Shown: positions 9,715 through 18,692 of the stretch, piece after piece
Layout: every line of letters begins with the position of its first letter
Numbering within the stretch: the stretch's first letter is position 1
Origin: Flavobacterium pectinovorum
GTDB lineage: Bacteria; Bacteroidota; Bacteroidia; Flavobacteriales; Flavobacteriaceae
Length of the DNA stretch: 64,000 nucleotides
Assembly (NCBI RefSeq): GCF_022802975.1
Contig: NZ_JAFEVZ010000010.1
Coordinates: 62,001 to 126,000, forward strand
Direction of reading: 5' to 3'
Notes under the pieces: generated by a model
The model's input: only the letters and a program-made list of their open reading frames with translations
What the model was told of the DNA's origin: nothing
The model's database searches: none
Program-made: the position numbers and the translations under genes

Positions 9715-11148
9715 TTATTTTTTCTGAATACTGTCATACTTGAAAAGCGCATCATTTATAAATGTGTTTTCGAAATTCAAGTTTTTCACATAGTCAATTT
9801 TAAGCGGAGTTTTGGCACCATTTATTTTACAATTAACTAATTTGAGATTTTCAACAGGAGATTCTTTGTAGGCATTTATCGAAATTGCATATTCTCCGCC
9901 ATCAGTAACGGTAAGGTTTTCGACCCAAATATTGCGAATCGTCGGAATGAAATCTCCAGGTTTTTCGTAATGCATATCACAAAGAATAGCTGCATCTTTG
10001 TAAGTGCCAACTTCAATGTCTTTTAGGAATATATTTTCAATAATTCCGCCTCGCGAGGAACTTGTTTTAATACGTAACACTCTATCTAAATCATTGCTGC
10101 TCATTTTACAATTGACAGCATAAATATTTTTAGCTCCACCAGCAATTTCACTGCCAATAACAATTCCTCCGTGGCCGTCTTTCATGGTACACCCCTCAAT
10201 AATATGATTCTCAGCAGGTTTTGTAAATCCGCGTCCGTCTTCATCTCTGCCCGATTTAATCGCAATACAATCATCTCCGGTATCAAAATAAGAATCTTTT
10301 ATCAGTACATTTTTGCAGGCATCTGGATCGCAGCCATCCGTATTTGGTCCATGCGATTCAACGTGAACATTTTCTACGGTGATGTTTTCGCACATTACCG
10401 GACTTATAAACCACATTGGAGAATTAATCATCTTAACCCCAGAAATCAGAAGGTTTTTGCAATTGTAAGGCTGTATCATGTAAGGTCGCAGATAATTCCC
10501 GTCGCCAAAGGTTCTCTTGACAGGATTGACCTTTTCTTTCATCATAACATGAAGGCTTTCTCTAGCTTTAAACTGATTCGGTTCACCATCTTTCCATCCG
10601 TATTCTTTCCGGCCTTTCCATGGCCACCAATGCGTTTTATCAGCATTTCCATTTAAAACTCCTTTGCCGGTTACAGCTATATTTTTTTCATTATAGGCGT
10701 AAAATTGAGGCGAATAATTCATGCAGTCCATTCCTTCCCAACGCGTAAGCACTAAAGGATAATCCTTAGTGTCTTGCGAAAAAATTATAACAGCTCCTTC
10801 ACTTACATAAAAATTGACATTGCTTTTTAAATAAATGGGACCAGTAAGAAAGTTCCCTGCCGGAACTACAACTTTACCTCCTCCTACTGCATTACAGGCA
10901 TCAATTGCTTTTTTAAAAGCTTCAGTGTTTTTTGTTATTCCATCTCCTTTGGCACCAAAATCAGTAACGAAAAATTTTTTATTTTTGAATGTTGGTGCAA
11001 CAATCAATTTCTTAATTTGCTCCATCTCTTTTAAAGCCTCCGCAGAAGAAGACCAAAATTTAGATTGTACTTTTTGTCCAAAAGTTATATAAATATTCAA
11101 ACAGCAAGAGATTGCAGCGATTTTGATTAAATGTTTCTTTAATTTCAC
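9715..11148 (-). CDS. Polygalacturonase, glycoside hydrolase family 28
   Basis: A 477-residue exported right-handed beta-helix enzyme with an N-terminal hydrophobic signal (residues 5-24). The GH28 catalytic motifs appear in order: NTDG with Asp271, GDDC with Asp292 and Asp293, GHGG with His326, and RIKT with Arg359 and Lys361. The N-terminal DFGAKGDG repeat near 63-70 is also typical. The enzyme hydrolyses alpha-1,4 linkages between galacturonic acid units, probably in exo mode on oligogalacturonides or rhamnogalacturonan fragments in the periplasm. It has no type IX tail. It lies between GH115 (59-bp gap upstream) and GH2 in one reverse operon. Confidence 0.93.
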   Translation of the reverse strand: MKLKKHLIKIAAISCCLNIYITFGQKVQSKFWSSSAEALKEMEQIKKLIVAPTFKNKKFFVTDFGAKGDGITKNTEAFKKAIDACNAVGGGKVVVPAGNFLTGPIYLKSNVNFYVSEGAVIIFSQDTKDYPLVLTRWEGMDCMNYSPQFYAYNEKNIAVTGKGVLNGNADKTHWWPWKGRKEYGWKDGEPNQFKARESLHVMMKEKVNPVKRTFGDGNYLRPYMIQPYNCKNLLISGVKMINSPMWFISPVMCENITVENVHVESHGPNTDGCDPDACKNVLIKDSYFDTGDDCIAIKSGRDEDGRGFTKPAENHIIEGCTMKDGHGGIVIGSEIAGGAKNIYAVNCKMSSNDLDRVLRIKTSSSRGGIIENIFLKDIEVGTYKDAAILCDMHYEKPGDFIPTIRNIWVENLTVTDGGEYAISINAYKESPVENLKLVNCKINGAKTPLKIDYVKNLNFENTFINDALFKYDSIQKK

Positions 11149-11207
11149 TCTATGATATTTTAATGTTTTATAATTTACCCAAATTTTAATTTAAGATGTA
11201 CTGCTAA

Positions 11208-13817
11208 CTAATTACCAGCCAAATCAATATCAATTCGGCTTAGAGCAAGACCAGTATCCTGCAAATAGATTCGAATTTTGGTTTCACCCTCTTCATCGAC
11301 TTTAAAAGAAATATTTTTCTCAAAATACCCTCTTACTACGCTCATTGTCCAATTTTTATCTTTTCGGGAATTATCAGTGTCAATAAATTGAGGTGCCTGC
11401 TGATTTACAACAACCGCCAAATTCAGATTCCGCTCTTTATTAATCGCATCACAAGGAAGGCTTTTAAGCGATAGTTGGTATTCCCCAGTCTTTAAATTTA
11501 CAATAAAATCTACATAAGGTGCTTGTGTATATTCTTGATTTGCAAATGATTTTCCTGTAAAAGGATAACGCGAAATACTTTTCCCGTCTAATCCCAATCC
11601 ATCAACAGTAATGATTTTTTCTGAAAAGATTTCTTGTTTGTTTTTATAATCAGAAGCATTTAGGGAAATTAAATTTGATGATTTTGGAGCATCGATGAAA
11701 GTTATTTTTTTTTCTAAATATCTTTTATCAAATGTTGCAGGATTTCGGATAGAGTCGCTTAAAATTTCGGGATTTGAAATCTTAGGCATGGCATAAGTTT
11801 CGAGATTTCTTGGTGCATGCGTCATTATGCCGTCCCATTTGCCATTCTCGATTCCTTTATTGTAATATTGAGTTAAAGCGATAATTTGTTCCAAAGCATT
11901 TTTTGCTTTCTGTGAATAGTCTAAAGCCAATTCTTTATTAGTTTCAAATACTTCTAAACTCATTTGTGCGTAGAAAAATTTCTGTGTCATCAAAGCAGCT
12001 CCTTTTGATGGATATTCGATCAATTCAAAATAAGCATTCTTTAGTGACTGGGGAATTCGTTCTTTCAATTGATCCACTTTCTCAACCAAATCCGAATAAT
12101 CCTCTAAACGTTTACCTTTTGCTTTGGAATCAAATTGCAACAGCCCCATATGTTCGGGTTTTCCGCTCTGAGCTAATTGATAATATTGATTTTTGATTAC
12201 TGCGATTTCATCTGCAAATGGTGTTCCAAAAGTTTCTTCAGCCCAATCTCTTACGTAATTGGATGCATTTTCAGGTGTCCATTTTTTTGTATCCCAGGCA
12301 AGATCCAAAAAGAATTGTGTTTCCATTTCGGCAGGTTTGATGTCTCCCACATTGACAACCCAAAACCGATCAGCACCAAATTGATATGCTTTAGTCATTT
12401 CATAAGCTATCAAAGAAGGGGAATTAGAAGACAGCCAAGTATAATCATGAGGACCGCCTAAATAAGATAGATGATAATAAATTCCGCTGGCACCACTTCT
12501 TTTTTGCTCTGCAGTATTTGATAATTGACGAAGGTAGCCAAAGTTATCATCTGTCCATACCAGAGTAACATCATCAGGAACTTTTAAACCTCCGGTGTAT
12601 AAATCTAAAACCTCTTTATATGGACAGAATATTTGCAATGCATTGGTTGGCGCACCAAAATATTTTTTGAAAATGCTTCTTTGGTCTCCAATCACATTTT
12701 CGACCAAAGCAATTTTGCCTTCTTTAGTCTCCGGACCTGTAATACCGCCGTCTCGTATGCCGCGCATTCCTACTGTGTACATCGCTTCATAATTTTTAGC
12801 TCCATTTACACGATCATCCCAATATTTAAGCACTTCGTCTTTATTAGTATCATAACGGTAAATTCCAGGTTTATGTCCATATTCTTTTTCGTAGCCGATC
12901 TGCCACTCAAAAGTATTGCTGCGCAACATCATATCGCAATGTGTTGAGCCTATTACTATAGCGTATTTATCAGCAATTACAGGGTTTTGAGGATAATACC
13001 AAAAAGCTTTGGTACTATCATGCATAGCGGGCCAAATCAAATTGGCTTTTAAGCGAAGTAATAATTCAAAAACTTTGGCATAGGTCTTTGGACCAATATC
13101 TCTGATGTCCGTATCCTGTTTTTTGGCAGCCCAAGGATTAAGCCCCCAGTCCTCGTCATTTATAAAAATCCCTCTGTACTTAACCGAAGGCTCTTTTTGA
13201 ATAAATGTTCCTGGTAATATATAAAGTGATTTTAGTGATTTTGGTTTTACATCTGCCCAATAAACCAACGGAGAAACGCCAGCCAATTTAGATATTTCAA
13301 ATAGTCCATAAGCGGTTCCTCTTCTGTCGCTTCCTGTAATTACTAAGGCTTGTTTTACTCCTTTAATTGGTGCGTTTATTATGCTTACAGAATACGATTC
13401 CCATTTGTTTTGAATTGCAGAAACATCTATTTTTTTTGATTTTATCAACTGATCAATAAACGCAGAATGACCAATTGTACCGGCAATTATCAAATAATCT
13501 TCCTTTTTTTTGTAATCATGAATAACGGCTGGTTTTGAACCGCTCACCAACTCTAAGTCATTTGCAAAAGCTTTTGAAGCAATTTCAACGACTTCTGCAT
13601 CATTTTTATCAGTAAGAATTGGAGGAACTTTTTTATTATGAATTAAAGGAAATGATGCCGAAGTAAACTGCGTTGTTGTTCTTAACTTTTTCTCTATATC
13701 CTGTCCTGATATTTTGGCACAGCCAATGATCAAAAAGAACAAGATCAATAAATAAGAAACTACATTTGACTTATATGTCTGTTTTCTAAAAGTAATGTTT
13801 AATTGTTTAAAATTCAT
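11208..13817 (-). CDS. Glycoside hydrolase family 115 protein (alpha-glucuronidase type)
   Basis: An 869-residue protein with an N-terminal membrane segment ending in LIIGC, a possible lipobox with Cys33, so it may be a lipoprotein. The body matches GH115: KYRGIFINDEDWGLNPWA near 210, then IGSTHCDMMLRSN, GMRGIRDGG, VWTDDNFGY and GIYYHLSYLGGPHDYTWL. GH115 enzymes remove glucuronic or 4-O-methyl-glucuronic acid from xylan, and some members act on arabinogalactan. With GH28 and GH2 downstream, a pectin/arabinogalactan side chain is more likely than xylan (inference). It is the first gene of the reverse operon. A perfect TATATTTG box (minus strand, 13894-13901) lies 76 bp upstream and an 18-bp palindrome further up. 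Confidence 0.9.
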   Translation of the reverse strand: MNFKQLNITFRKQTYKSNVVSYLLILFFLIIGCAKISGQDIEKKLRTTTQFTSASFPLIHNKKVPPILTDKNDAEVVEIASKAFANDLELVSGSKPAVIHDYKKKEDYLIIAGTIGHSAFIDQLIKSKKIDVSAIQNKWESYSVSIINAPIKGVKQALVITGSDRRGTAYGLFEISKLAGVSPLVYWADVKPKSLKSLYILPGTFIQKEPSVKYRGIFINDEDWGLNPWAAKKQDTDIRDIGPKTYAKVFELLLRLKANLIWPAMHDSTKAFWYYPQNPVIADKYAIVIGSTHCDMMLRSNTFEWQIGYEKEYGHKPGIYRYDTNKDEVLKYWDDRVNGAKNYEAMYTVGMRGIRDGGITGPETKEGKIALVENVIGDQRSIFKKYFGAPTNALQIFCPYKEVLDLYTGGLKVPDDVTLVWTDDNFGYLRQLSNTAEQKRSGASGIYYHLSYLGGPHDYTWLSSNSPSLIAYEMTKAYQFGADRFWVVNVGDIKPAEMETQFFLDLAWDTKKWTPENASNYVRDWAEETFGTPFADEIAVIKNQYYQLAQSGKPEHMGLLQFDSKAKGKRLEDYSDLVEKVDQLKERIPQSLKNAYFELIEYPSKGAALMTQKFFYAQMSLEVFETNKELALDYSQKAKNALEQIIALTQYYNKGIENGKWDGIMTHAPRNLETYAMPKISNPEILSDSIRNPATFDKRYLEKKITFIDAPKSSNLISLNASDYKNKQEIFSEKIITVDGLGLDGKSISRYPFTGKSFANQEYTQAPYVDFIVNLKTGEYQLSLKSLPCDAINKERNLNLAVVVNQQAPQFIDTDNSRKDKNWTMSVVRGYFEKNISFKVDEEGETKIRIYLQDTGLALSRIDIDLAGN

Positions 13818-13893
13818 AGGTTTTTACAATTTGAAAATTTTGGAATTTTGCGAATTTCAAAGAAAAAACAATCGTTTTTCCCAGATCACATTT

Positions 13894-13901
13894 CAAATAT
13901 A
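13894..13901 (-). promoter_or_regulatory. Candidate Bacteroidota -7 box for the GH115-GH28-GH2 operon
   Basis: On the minus strand this reads TATATTTG, an exact match to the TAnnTTTG consensus of the phylum's housekeeping sigma factor, 76 bp before the GH115 start. I do not see a good TTG box at the usual 19-21 bp spacing, so an activator may be needed. Confidence 0.4.
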
Positions 13902-13944
13902 ATAAGCTATGTATTTTTATGTCATTTTAATGCTGATCAAAGTA

Positions 13945-13962
13945 TATCCATAATTATGGATA
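13945..13962. promoter_or_regulatory. Perfect 18-bp palindrome, possible operator
   Basis: TATCCATAATTATGGATA is fully self-complementary. It lies 43 bp upstream of the GH115 -7 box and 35 bp after the end of the 415-residue putative regulator gene. Position and symmetry suit an operator; function is not shown by sequence alone. Confidence 0.4.
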
Positions 13963-13997
13963 AGTATTAATACCTGGAAATCAGCATCTTGAAATAT

Positions 13998-15245
13998 TTA
14001 AAAATGATAGTATTTTGTACCGTTTAATGAACTAAGGCTGCAGTCTTTTATAAATCCATTCCGTTCAAATTCAACAGAAATACCTCTTAGATTACCTAAA
14101 GAACTCTGATAAGTGGTTTTATAAATTAAAATATTGTTGACAAAAAGCGAAAGTGTTTTATTATTATTGACAAGTTTAATTTGGTTCCATTTTTGAAAAT
14201 CAATAACAAAAGGAGATAAATTATGTGTTACTCCGTCTATGTTTTTTTCACTGACAACATTGATTATTCTTGAACTGCAGCCTGAATTAACAAAATTGAA
14301 AAGTATGGTATTATTGGCTCCAGAAATTTTAAAAACAAAACCATTGCAAGATATTCCTTCATTATCAATATCTTTTTTAAAAGCAGTTTCAAAAATAAAA
14401 GCATCTCCATTATCATCAATAGGATTATAATTACATAAACGGACGAAAAATTTTTCTGAAATATCAACCCCTTGTTTTTCTAATTGACTATTAGAAATAT
14501 GAAACACGCTGTCTTGATTTTTATTGGCCGGAAATGCATAAAAACTTTTTGGAATGTATCGCTGTCTTTTAAAGGCTAATCCCACCCATTTTTTATTGGT
14601 AGTTACATAAACCTTGGATTTTGCAAATTCTTTGGTACGATTTGTTAGAATTACATCGAAAACTCCAGGTATAAAATATATATGTGACACCAATTTTTGA
14701 CCCGGATTCAGGTACATTAAACGAGATTTATCTCCAAAATTTATAAAAACACTGTCTTTTGTATTTGGAATATTGACTTTAAAAAAACATGTTTTAGGCA
14801 GTTTACCCTCTGAAGATTCTATTTTTAAACTATAGTTACCATCATTGAAATAAAACTCGTTTAAAAGAAAGCAGCTTAAGCCAACTGAAATTAATAAGAA
14901 TACTAAAAAAAATCCAGCTTTAGATTTTTTGATCGCCTTAGAATTAATGAACTGGTCAGACAAAATTTCCAAATCTGAATCTTGATTGTATTTCTCATTT
15001 ATGTCAAAATCAGAATACTCCATTAATGCGTCAAAAGTTGCCTGCTGAGGGAGATAATATTTATCTGTAGGAATCTTACCAAAAATTCGTTTTAAGGTAT
15101 TATAACTAATGTTAATTTTAGTTTTTTCCAGAATCTCTTTGCTAATATCGTTATAATCATTGTGTTTCCAATTTTGGGAATTGCCACGACCAAATTTTTG
15201 CTCGCATTTTTCAACTAAATTCTTAAAATGTAATCTTTTATCCAT
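13998..15245 (-). CDS. Putative membrane-tethered regulator: cytoplasmic HTH-like N-terminus, one TM helix, extracytoplasmic beta domains
   Basis: A 415-residue protein of unknown function. Residues 1-105 are charged and helical, with a segment around 30-80 (NISYNTLKRIFGK) that looks like a small DNA-binding helix-turn-helix. A single hydrophobic helix spans about 111-133. Residues 140-230 look beta-rich and PKD-like, and residues about 240-410 resemble a LamG/concanavalin-type jelly roll. There is no signal peptide, so the N-terminus should stay in the cytoplasm with the large domain in the periplasm. This is the layout of a one-component transmembrane sensor that binds DNA at one end and a ligand, perhaps a glycan, at the other. 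It lies just upstream of the GH115 operon on the same strand, 180 bp away. Function is inferred, not known. Confidence 0.55.
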   Translation of the reverse strand: MDKRLHFKNLVEKCEQKFGRGNSQNWKHNDYNDISKEILEKTKINISYNTLKRIFGKIPTDKYYLPQQATFDALMEYSDFDINEKYNQDSDLEILSDQFINSKAIKKSKAGFFLVFLLISVGLSCFLLNEFYFNDGNYSLKIESSEGKLPKTCFFKVNIPNTKDSVFINFGDKSRLMYLNPGQKLVSHIYFIPGVFDVILTNRTKEFAKSKVYVTTNKKWVGLAFKRQRYIPKSFYAFPANKNQDSVFHISNSQLEKQGVDISEKFFVRLCNYNPIDDNGDAFIFETAFKKDIDNEGISCNGFVFKISGANNTILFNFVNSGCSSRIINVVSEKNIDGVTHNLSPFVIDFQKWNQIKLVNNNKTLSLFVNNILIYKTTYQSSLGNLRGISVEFERNGFIKDCSLSSLNGTKYYHF

Positions 15246-15678
15246 TTTTTAAATACAAATCACTTAATTCTATTACGACTAAAATATGACTTTTATTTTT
15301 ATCGATTGAAAAAAAGTTGTGTCACATCTCTCTGGAAAAATCTGTGCACGTCTTCAATTCCTCTCAGAATTCTTTTAGCTGATTTAAAAACGTTTCTTAT
15401 TCATGTATGTAATACACAAAATCCTTTTGTAACGGGATTCGGCACAAAAGATTGCTTCGCCAGTTCGCTATCGCTCGGGTGTAACGTACAGCGGGAAGAG
15501 CTCCTAAAAATTATTAATATGAAATCACAGACAGTAATTTATGAAGCCAAAGAAAGACAGATATTACATGTAGTACACCAATTTCTTCAAATCATCCAAA
15601 AAAGATGTTGAAATTTGTCCTGTCGTGGTCACAAAAGCCAAATGGCGCCATTTTTTATTTTTATTCTAAAATTCTGTT
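15246..15678. other. Intergenic stretch with repeat-like sequence
   Basis: 433 bp between the putative regulator and the serine hydrolase. A 101-codon forward frame at 15306-15611 has atypical composition and runs across a repeated element, so it is not called as a gene. The block around 15460-15510 is richer in GC than its surroundings and looks like mobile-element debris. The 3' part holds copy 1 of a dispersed repeat. Confidence 0.5.
15555..15650. repeat. Dispersed repeat, copy 1 of 2 (about 97 bp)
   Basis: The segment starting AGACAGATATTACATG is repeated at 23001-23097. Over the first 69 bases only three differ; similarity falls off afterwards, but both copies end in GGCGCCA. Read on the minus strand, both copies contain an open frame ending FLDDLKKL-V/A-YYM and a stop, so they may be ends of a lost gene. 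Confidence 0.6.
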
Positions 15679-17427
15679 TTATTCTACCTTTTTAGCAATC
15701 ATATCACTTCCCATATTTAGTGTAAGGCTTGCGATTTTTCCGTTTTGATCTGTATTAAATGTGAATTGTGCGCTGATTATTTTACTATAAAACCTGTTTT
15801 GTGACATAGGAAATACGGTTGTTATTGCTTCTCCAGTTCCTTGAATAAATAGCTGTTTATCATCTGAAGTAACAGTGAAAAAATAATTATTATTCAACTG
15901 ATACTTGCCTCCATAAGATCTAAGCACTTCAGATGGAACTATCACCTTTGCGACCAGTTCGGCAGAAGAAATTCCTAATTTGGTTAGTACTTTAATTGCA
16001 TTGGTATTATTTGAATCAAGCTTAATTGATTTTTTATAGTTTTCTACAGCATTTACAGTATCGTTTGCAACTAGATAAACCTTACCTAAACTATCATAAA
16101 CATTTGAAGAGTTCGGATTTAATTCTGCATTGAATTTAAATAAAGATAATGCATCATTTGTTTTCTTCTCAACTAGATATTTATAGCCCAATTCATTGAT
16201 AGCATCATCATCAAAAGCAAATAGTTGCGGGGCCTTTTTTATTGCTTCCCGAGTAATTTCTATTGCCGTATCTGTAGAATTATTCTTTAAAGATTCTTTT
16301 AATTTAGAAAAAACAGGAATCTTAGGAAGCTCATAAGTATTTACCTCTAAAATATTATCGATTGCTCCACTTATCTCATTGAGTGCTACTGCATCACCAT
16401 TATTGGTAAGCAGAATATAAGAATTGTTTTTAGTTAAATTTCTTTTTATAAACGTCCGATATCCAAAATCACTTCCTGAGTGTTCTACTGTTTTATCCTG
16501 TTTATAATTCTTAATTTTCCACCCAAATCCATAATTTGATATAGAACCATTATTCAAAAAAACACTCGTAAAAGCTTCATCCATTGTTTTATTTGATACA
16601 AGTTTTTGACCATATAAGGATTGTTCCCATAAAAACAAATCATCTACATTTGAAATCATACTTGTAGAACCTGTATGGGAAACTCTAAAATCATCTGTTT
16701 CACCAATTCTTGTATATCCTATTGCTCTATTTCTTATTCTAAATAAAGAATCACTGCAAACAAGTGTATTTTTCATCTTTAACGGATCAAATATGTTCTC
16801 TTTCAAAAATGCTGAGAAAGTCTGACCCGAAATTTTTTCTATAATTAATGCCAGCATTACGTAACCCCCATTGTTGTATACATATTGTTCTCCCGTTTTA
16901 AAATCCAGCTGATTTCGGTTTATTAATATCTTCAGAATTTCGGAATTATGTAAATTATGCTTATCAGTATATTCATAATATTGAGGTAAACCTGATGTAT
17001 GATTTAACAAATTACTTATTGCAATATCCTTTGCGTAATCAGGAAGTTCAGGAAAGTATTTTGTGAGTTTATCGTTATAAGAAAGTTTATTACGCTCTTT
17101 CAAAATCATAATTCCCATCGCTGTAAATTGTTTAGAAACAGAAGCAAGACCAAAAGCTGATTTAGTAGTTAATTTTTGTCTCGTCTCATTATTTAAATAA
17201 CCAAAAGCTTTTTTATAAATTACTTTTCCATTTTCAGAAACTAAAACGGTGCCGTTAAAAATTCCGTTTGCATAGCAATGTTTCATTAAATTGTCTATTT
17301 CTACCGCTTTACTTTGTGCCACAGCATTAACAACAGAAATTATTGAAATAATGATGCTGAAAATAAATGTTGTTAAATTGTTTTTGTAGTTAGCGAAATG
17401 TAATTCTGAACGTAGTTTTCTCATCAT
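15679..17427 (-). CDS. Serine hydrolase of the class C beta-lactamase family with C-terminal TPR region
   Basis: A 582-residue exported protein with a signal-like hydrophobic segment at about residues 19-38. The penicillin-binding/beta-lactamase fold shows SVSK (Ser96, Lys99) as the SxxK nucleophile motif, Tyr184-Asn-Asn186 as YxN, and EHSG later as the third motif. Residues about 370-480 contain TPR-like helices (ELGYKYLVEKKTNDALSLFKFN, then SLGKVYLVANDTVNAVENY split by a short gap). The C-terminal 80 residues are beta-rich, as in similar Bacteroidota hydrolases. Likely an esterase or D-amino-acid peptidase acting in the periplasm; antibiotic resistance should not be assumed. It stands alone in the window. 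Confidence 0.85.
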   Translation of the reverse strand: MMRKLRSELHFANYKNNLTTFIFSIIISIISVVNAVAQSKAVEIDNLMKHCYANGIFNGTVLVSENGKVIYKKAFGYLNNETRQKLTTKSAFGLASVSKQFTAMGIMILKERNKLSYNDKLTKYFPELPDYAKDIAISNLLNHTSGLPQYYEYTDKHNLHNSEILKILINRNQLDFKTGEQYVYNNGGYVMLALIIEKISGQTFSAFLKENIFDPLKMKNTLVCSDSLFRIRNRAIGYTRIGETDDFRVSHTGSTSMISNVDDLFLWEQSLYGQKLVSNKTMDEAFTSVFLNNGSISNYGFGWKIKNYKQDKTVEHSGSDFGYRTFIKRNLTKNNSYILLTNNGDAVALNEISGAIDNILEVNTYELPKIPVFSKLKESLKNNSTDTAIEITREAIKKAPQLFAFDDDAINELGYKYLVEKKTNDALSLFKFNAELNPNSSNVYDSLGKVYLVANDTVNAVENYKKSIKLDSNNTNAIKVLTKLGISSAELVAKVIVPSEVLRSYGGKYQLNNNYFFTVTSDDKQLFIQGTGEAITTVFPMSQNRFYSKIISAQFTFNTDQNGKIASLTLNMGSDMIAKKVE

Positions 17428-17816
17428 AAATGTGTTTTTATATTTGTAAAACTATTCTTTTGTTTTTTAGTCCTTGTTAAAAAAGCTACAATAAAAACCT
17501 AAAAAAGCCACAAATTTATAAGAGCTCATAAATATGAAATTGAATGTATAATCGTGGCACAAAACATTTCATGGTTCGAATTTTTCACAAGAAATCTTTA
17601 GACTTGTTTGAAATAAACAAGCTAAAAGTGGCTTTATTAAAGTTTTAATCGAAGCTGAACGAAGGTTCGAAATCCCGTTAAGTATATAGAGTTTTTTTCT
17701 CTTTTGGTTTATTGTAGTTTTTTTGATGCTAAATATAAAATAATTCCAAAATGGACTTAATACATTTGCTGTCACAAAAGCTAAGGCAAATTTCTAATAA
17801 ATAAACCATCACGGAA
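17428..17816. other. Intergenic stretch, nothing convincing
   Basis: 389 bp with no coding-like frame. A short segment at about 17773-17797 (GTCACAAAAGCTAAGGC) resembles one near 22932-22955, suggesting old repeat debris. Confidence 0.4.
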
Positions 17817-18269
17817 CTATCCATACAAATTTTTTATCTCCGACATAACAAAGGTACTTTGGGTACTCCCTATGCTTTCAACTGATCCTAATTTATTAAA
17901 CACAAAATCCTGATAATGCTTCATATCTTTGGCAGAAACTTTCATTAAAAAATCGTAATCTCCTGAGATATTGTAGCATTCCACAATTTCTTCTATTTTC
18001 ATAATATCACTAACAAACTGATTTCCGATGTTACGATCGTGCTGTTTAAGTTTGATATTACAGAAAACGATAAATCCTCGATTTAATTTTTCTGCATCCA
18101 GCAGTGCTATATATTTCTTAATATAACCATTGTTTTCCAATCTCTTAATACGCTCAAAAACAGGCGATGCCGAAAGATTTACCATTTTAGCAAGCTCTTT
18201 TACAGTGTATTTAGAATTATCGTGAAGTATATTTAATAACTGAAGATCAATTTCATCTATCTGCTCCAT
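17817..18269 (-). CDS. Lrp/AsnC family transcriptional regulator
   Basis: A 150-residue protein with the Lrp layout: an N-terminal winged helix-turn-helix (residues about 5-60, IDLQLLNILHDNSKYTVKEL then SASPVFERIKRLE) and a C-terminal RAM ligand-binding domain (about 70-145, with GDYDFLMKV). Lrp proteins usually sense amino acids and form octamers. An exact TATATTTG box lies on the minus strand at 18323-18330, 53 bp before the start codon. Its target is not evident; the bile-acid-symporter-like carrier and methionine synthase genes are nearby on the same strand but beyond a 423-bp gap. Confidence 0.93.
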   Translation of the reverse strand: MEQIDEIDLQLLNILHDNSKYTVKELAKMVNLSASPVFERIKRLENNGYIKKYIALLDAEKLNRGFIVFCNIKLKQHDRNIGNQFVSDIMKIEEIVECYNISGDYDFLMKVSAKDMKHYQDFVFNKLGSVESIGSTQSTFVMSEIKNLYG

Positions 18270-18322
18270 AGAATAGTACTTTAAACAGGTTTAATTTATT
18301 TTTAAATCAGAATAAAATTCTT

Positions 18323-18330
18323 CAAATATA
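18323..18330 (-). promoter_or_regulatory. Candidate -7 box for the Lrp-type regulator gene
   Basis: Minus strand TATATTTG, an exact match to TAnnTTTG, 53 bp from the ATG. No clear TTG partner box at the expected distance. Confidence 0.4.
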
Positions 18331-18528
18331 ACTAAAAACAATACAAAAATCTTATTCTATATAAATTTAAAACATAACATACTGCAGTGTTTGCCTTCAT
18401 AGTATAAAAATCTAAAAGGCACTATGTTTATATCAGGCAGTGTTATTCTTAATGCCTTTTATCGAAAAAAGATAAAGGGCCAAGTAATAACTAAACTACT
18501 ATAGAATTGAAGTCCATAGGTTTGACCG

Positions 18529-18545
18529 GCAGACTTAAAGTCTGC
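18529..18545. repeat. 17-base palindrome next to a longer palindromic repeat
   Basis: GCAGACTT-A-AAGTCTGC, with partial extension of the arms on both sides (CCG/AAGG). Similar AGACTTAAAGTCT palindromes are common intergenic repeats in flavobacteria. Confidence 0.5.
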
Positions 18546-18562
18546 AAGGTTATAACGTTTAA

Positions 18563-18621
18563 TTTCAACCGCAAATTCACACAAATTAATTTGCGAAAAT
18601 TTGTGGAATTTGCGGTTGAAA
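18563..18621. repeat. Long hairpin repeat (AACCGCAAA family)
   Basis: The left arm beginning TTTCAACCGCAAATTC pairs with the right arm GAATTTGCGGTTGAAA, extending to about 24 bp with one bulged base. A related element with TTTAACCGCAAAG / CTTTGCGGTTAAA outer arms is at 43401-43502. No T-run follows in the right place for a simple terminator; it looks like a mobile palindromic repeat. Confidence 0.65.
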
Positions 18622-18692
18622 AATTTTTAGAAGCTGAAAGCTAAATGCACTAAAGTGTGCATAGTTTTAAACTATTTTTGAGACCAATAAAA

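Larger units (their letters stand above)
18270..18692. other. Intergenic stretch with two palindromic repeats
   Basis: 423 bp between the Lrp gene and the symporter-like carrier. It holds the palindrome GCAGACTTAAAGTCTGC (18529-18545) and the longer hairpin at 18563-18621. No coding-like frame was seen. Confidence 0.5.

Noticed and set aside
15306..15611. 101-codon forward frame
   Set aside because: Composition is unlike neighbouring genes, it crosses a dispersed repeat and no recognisable domain is seen.
15679..17427. Antibiotic-resistance beta-lactamase
   Set aside because: The protein has the fold motifs but also TPRs and a C-terminal beta region typical of general serine hydrolases; resistance is not supported.
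17569..17775. Possible tRNA-like GGTTCGAAATCCC segment and a 68-codon minus frame
   Set aside because: The T-arm-like piece does not form a proper stem and no cloverleaf can be built; the frame lacks protein-like features.
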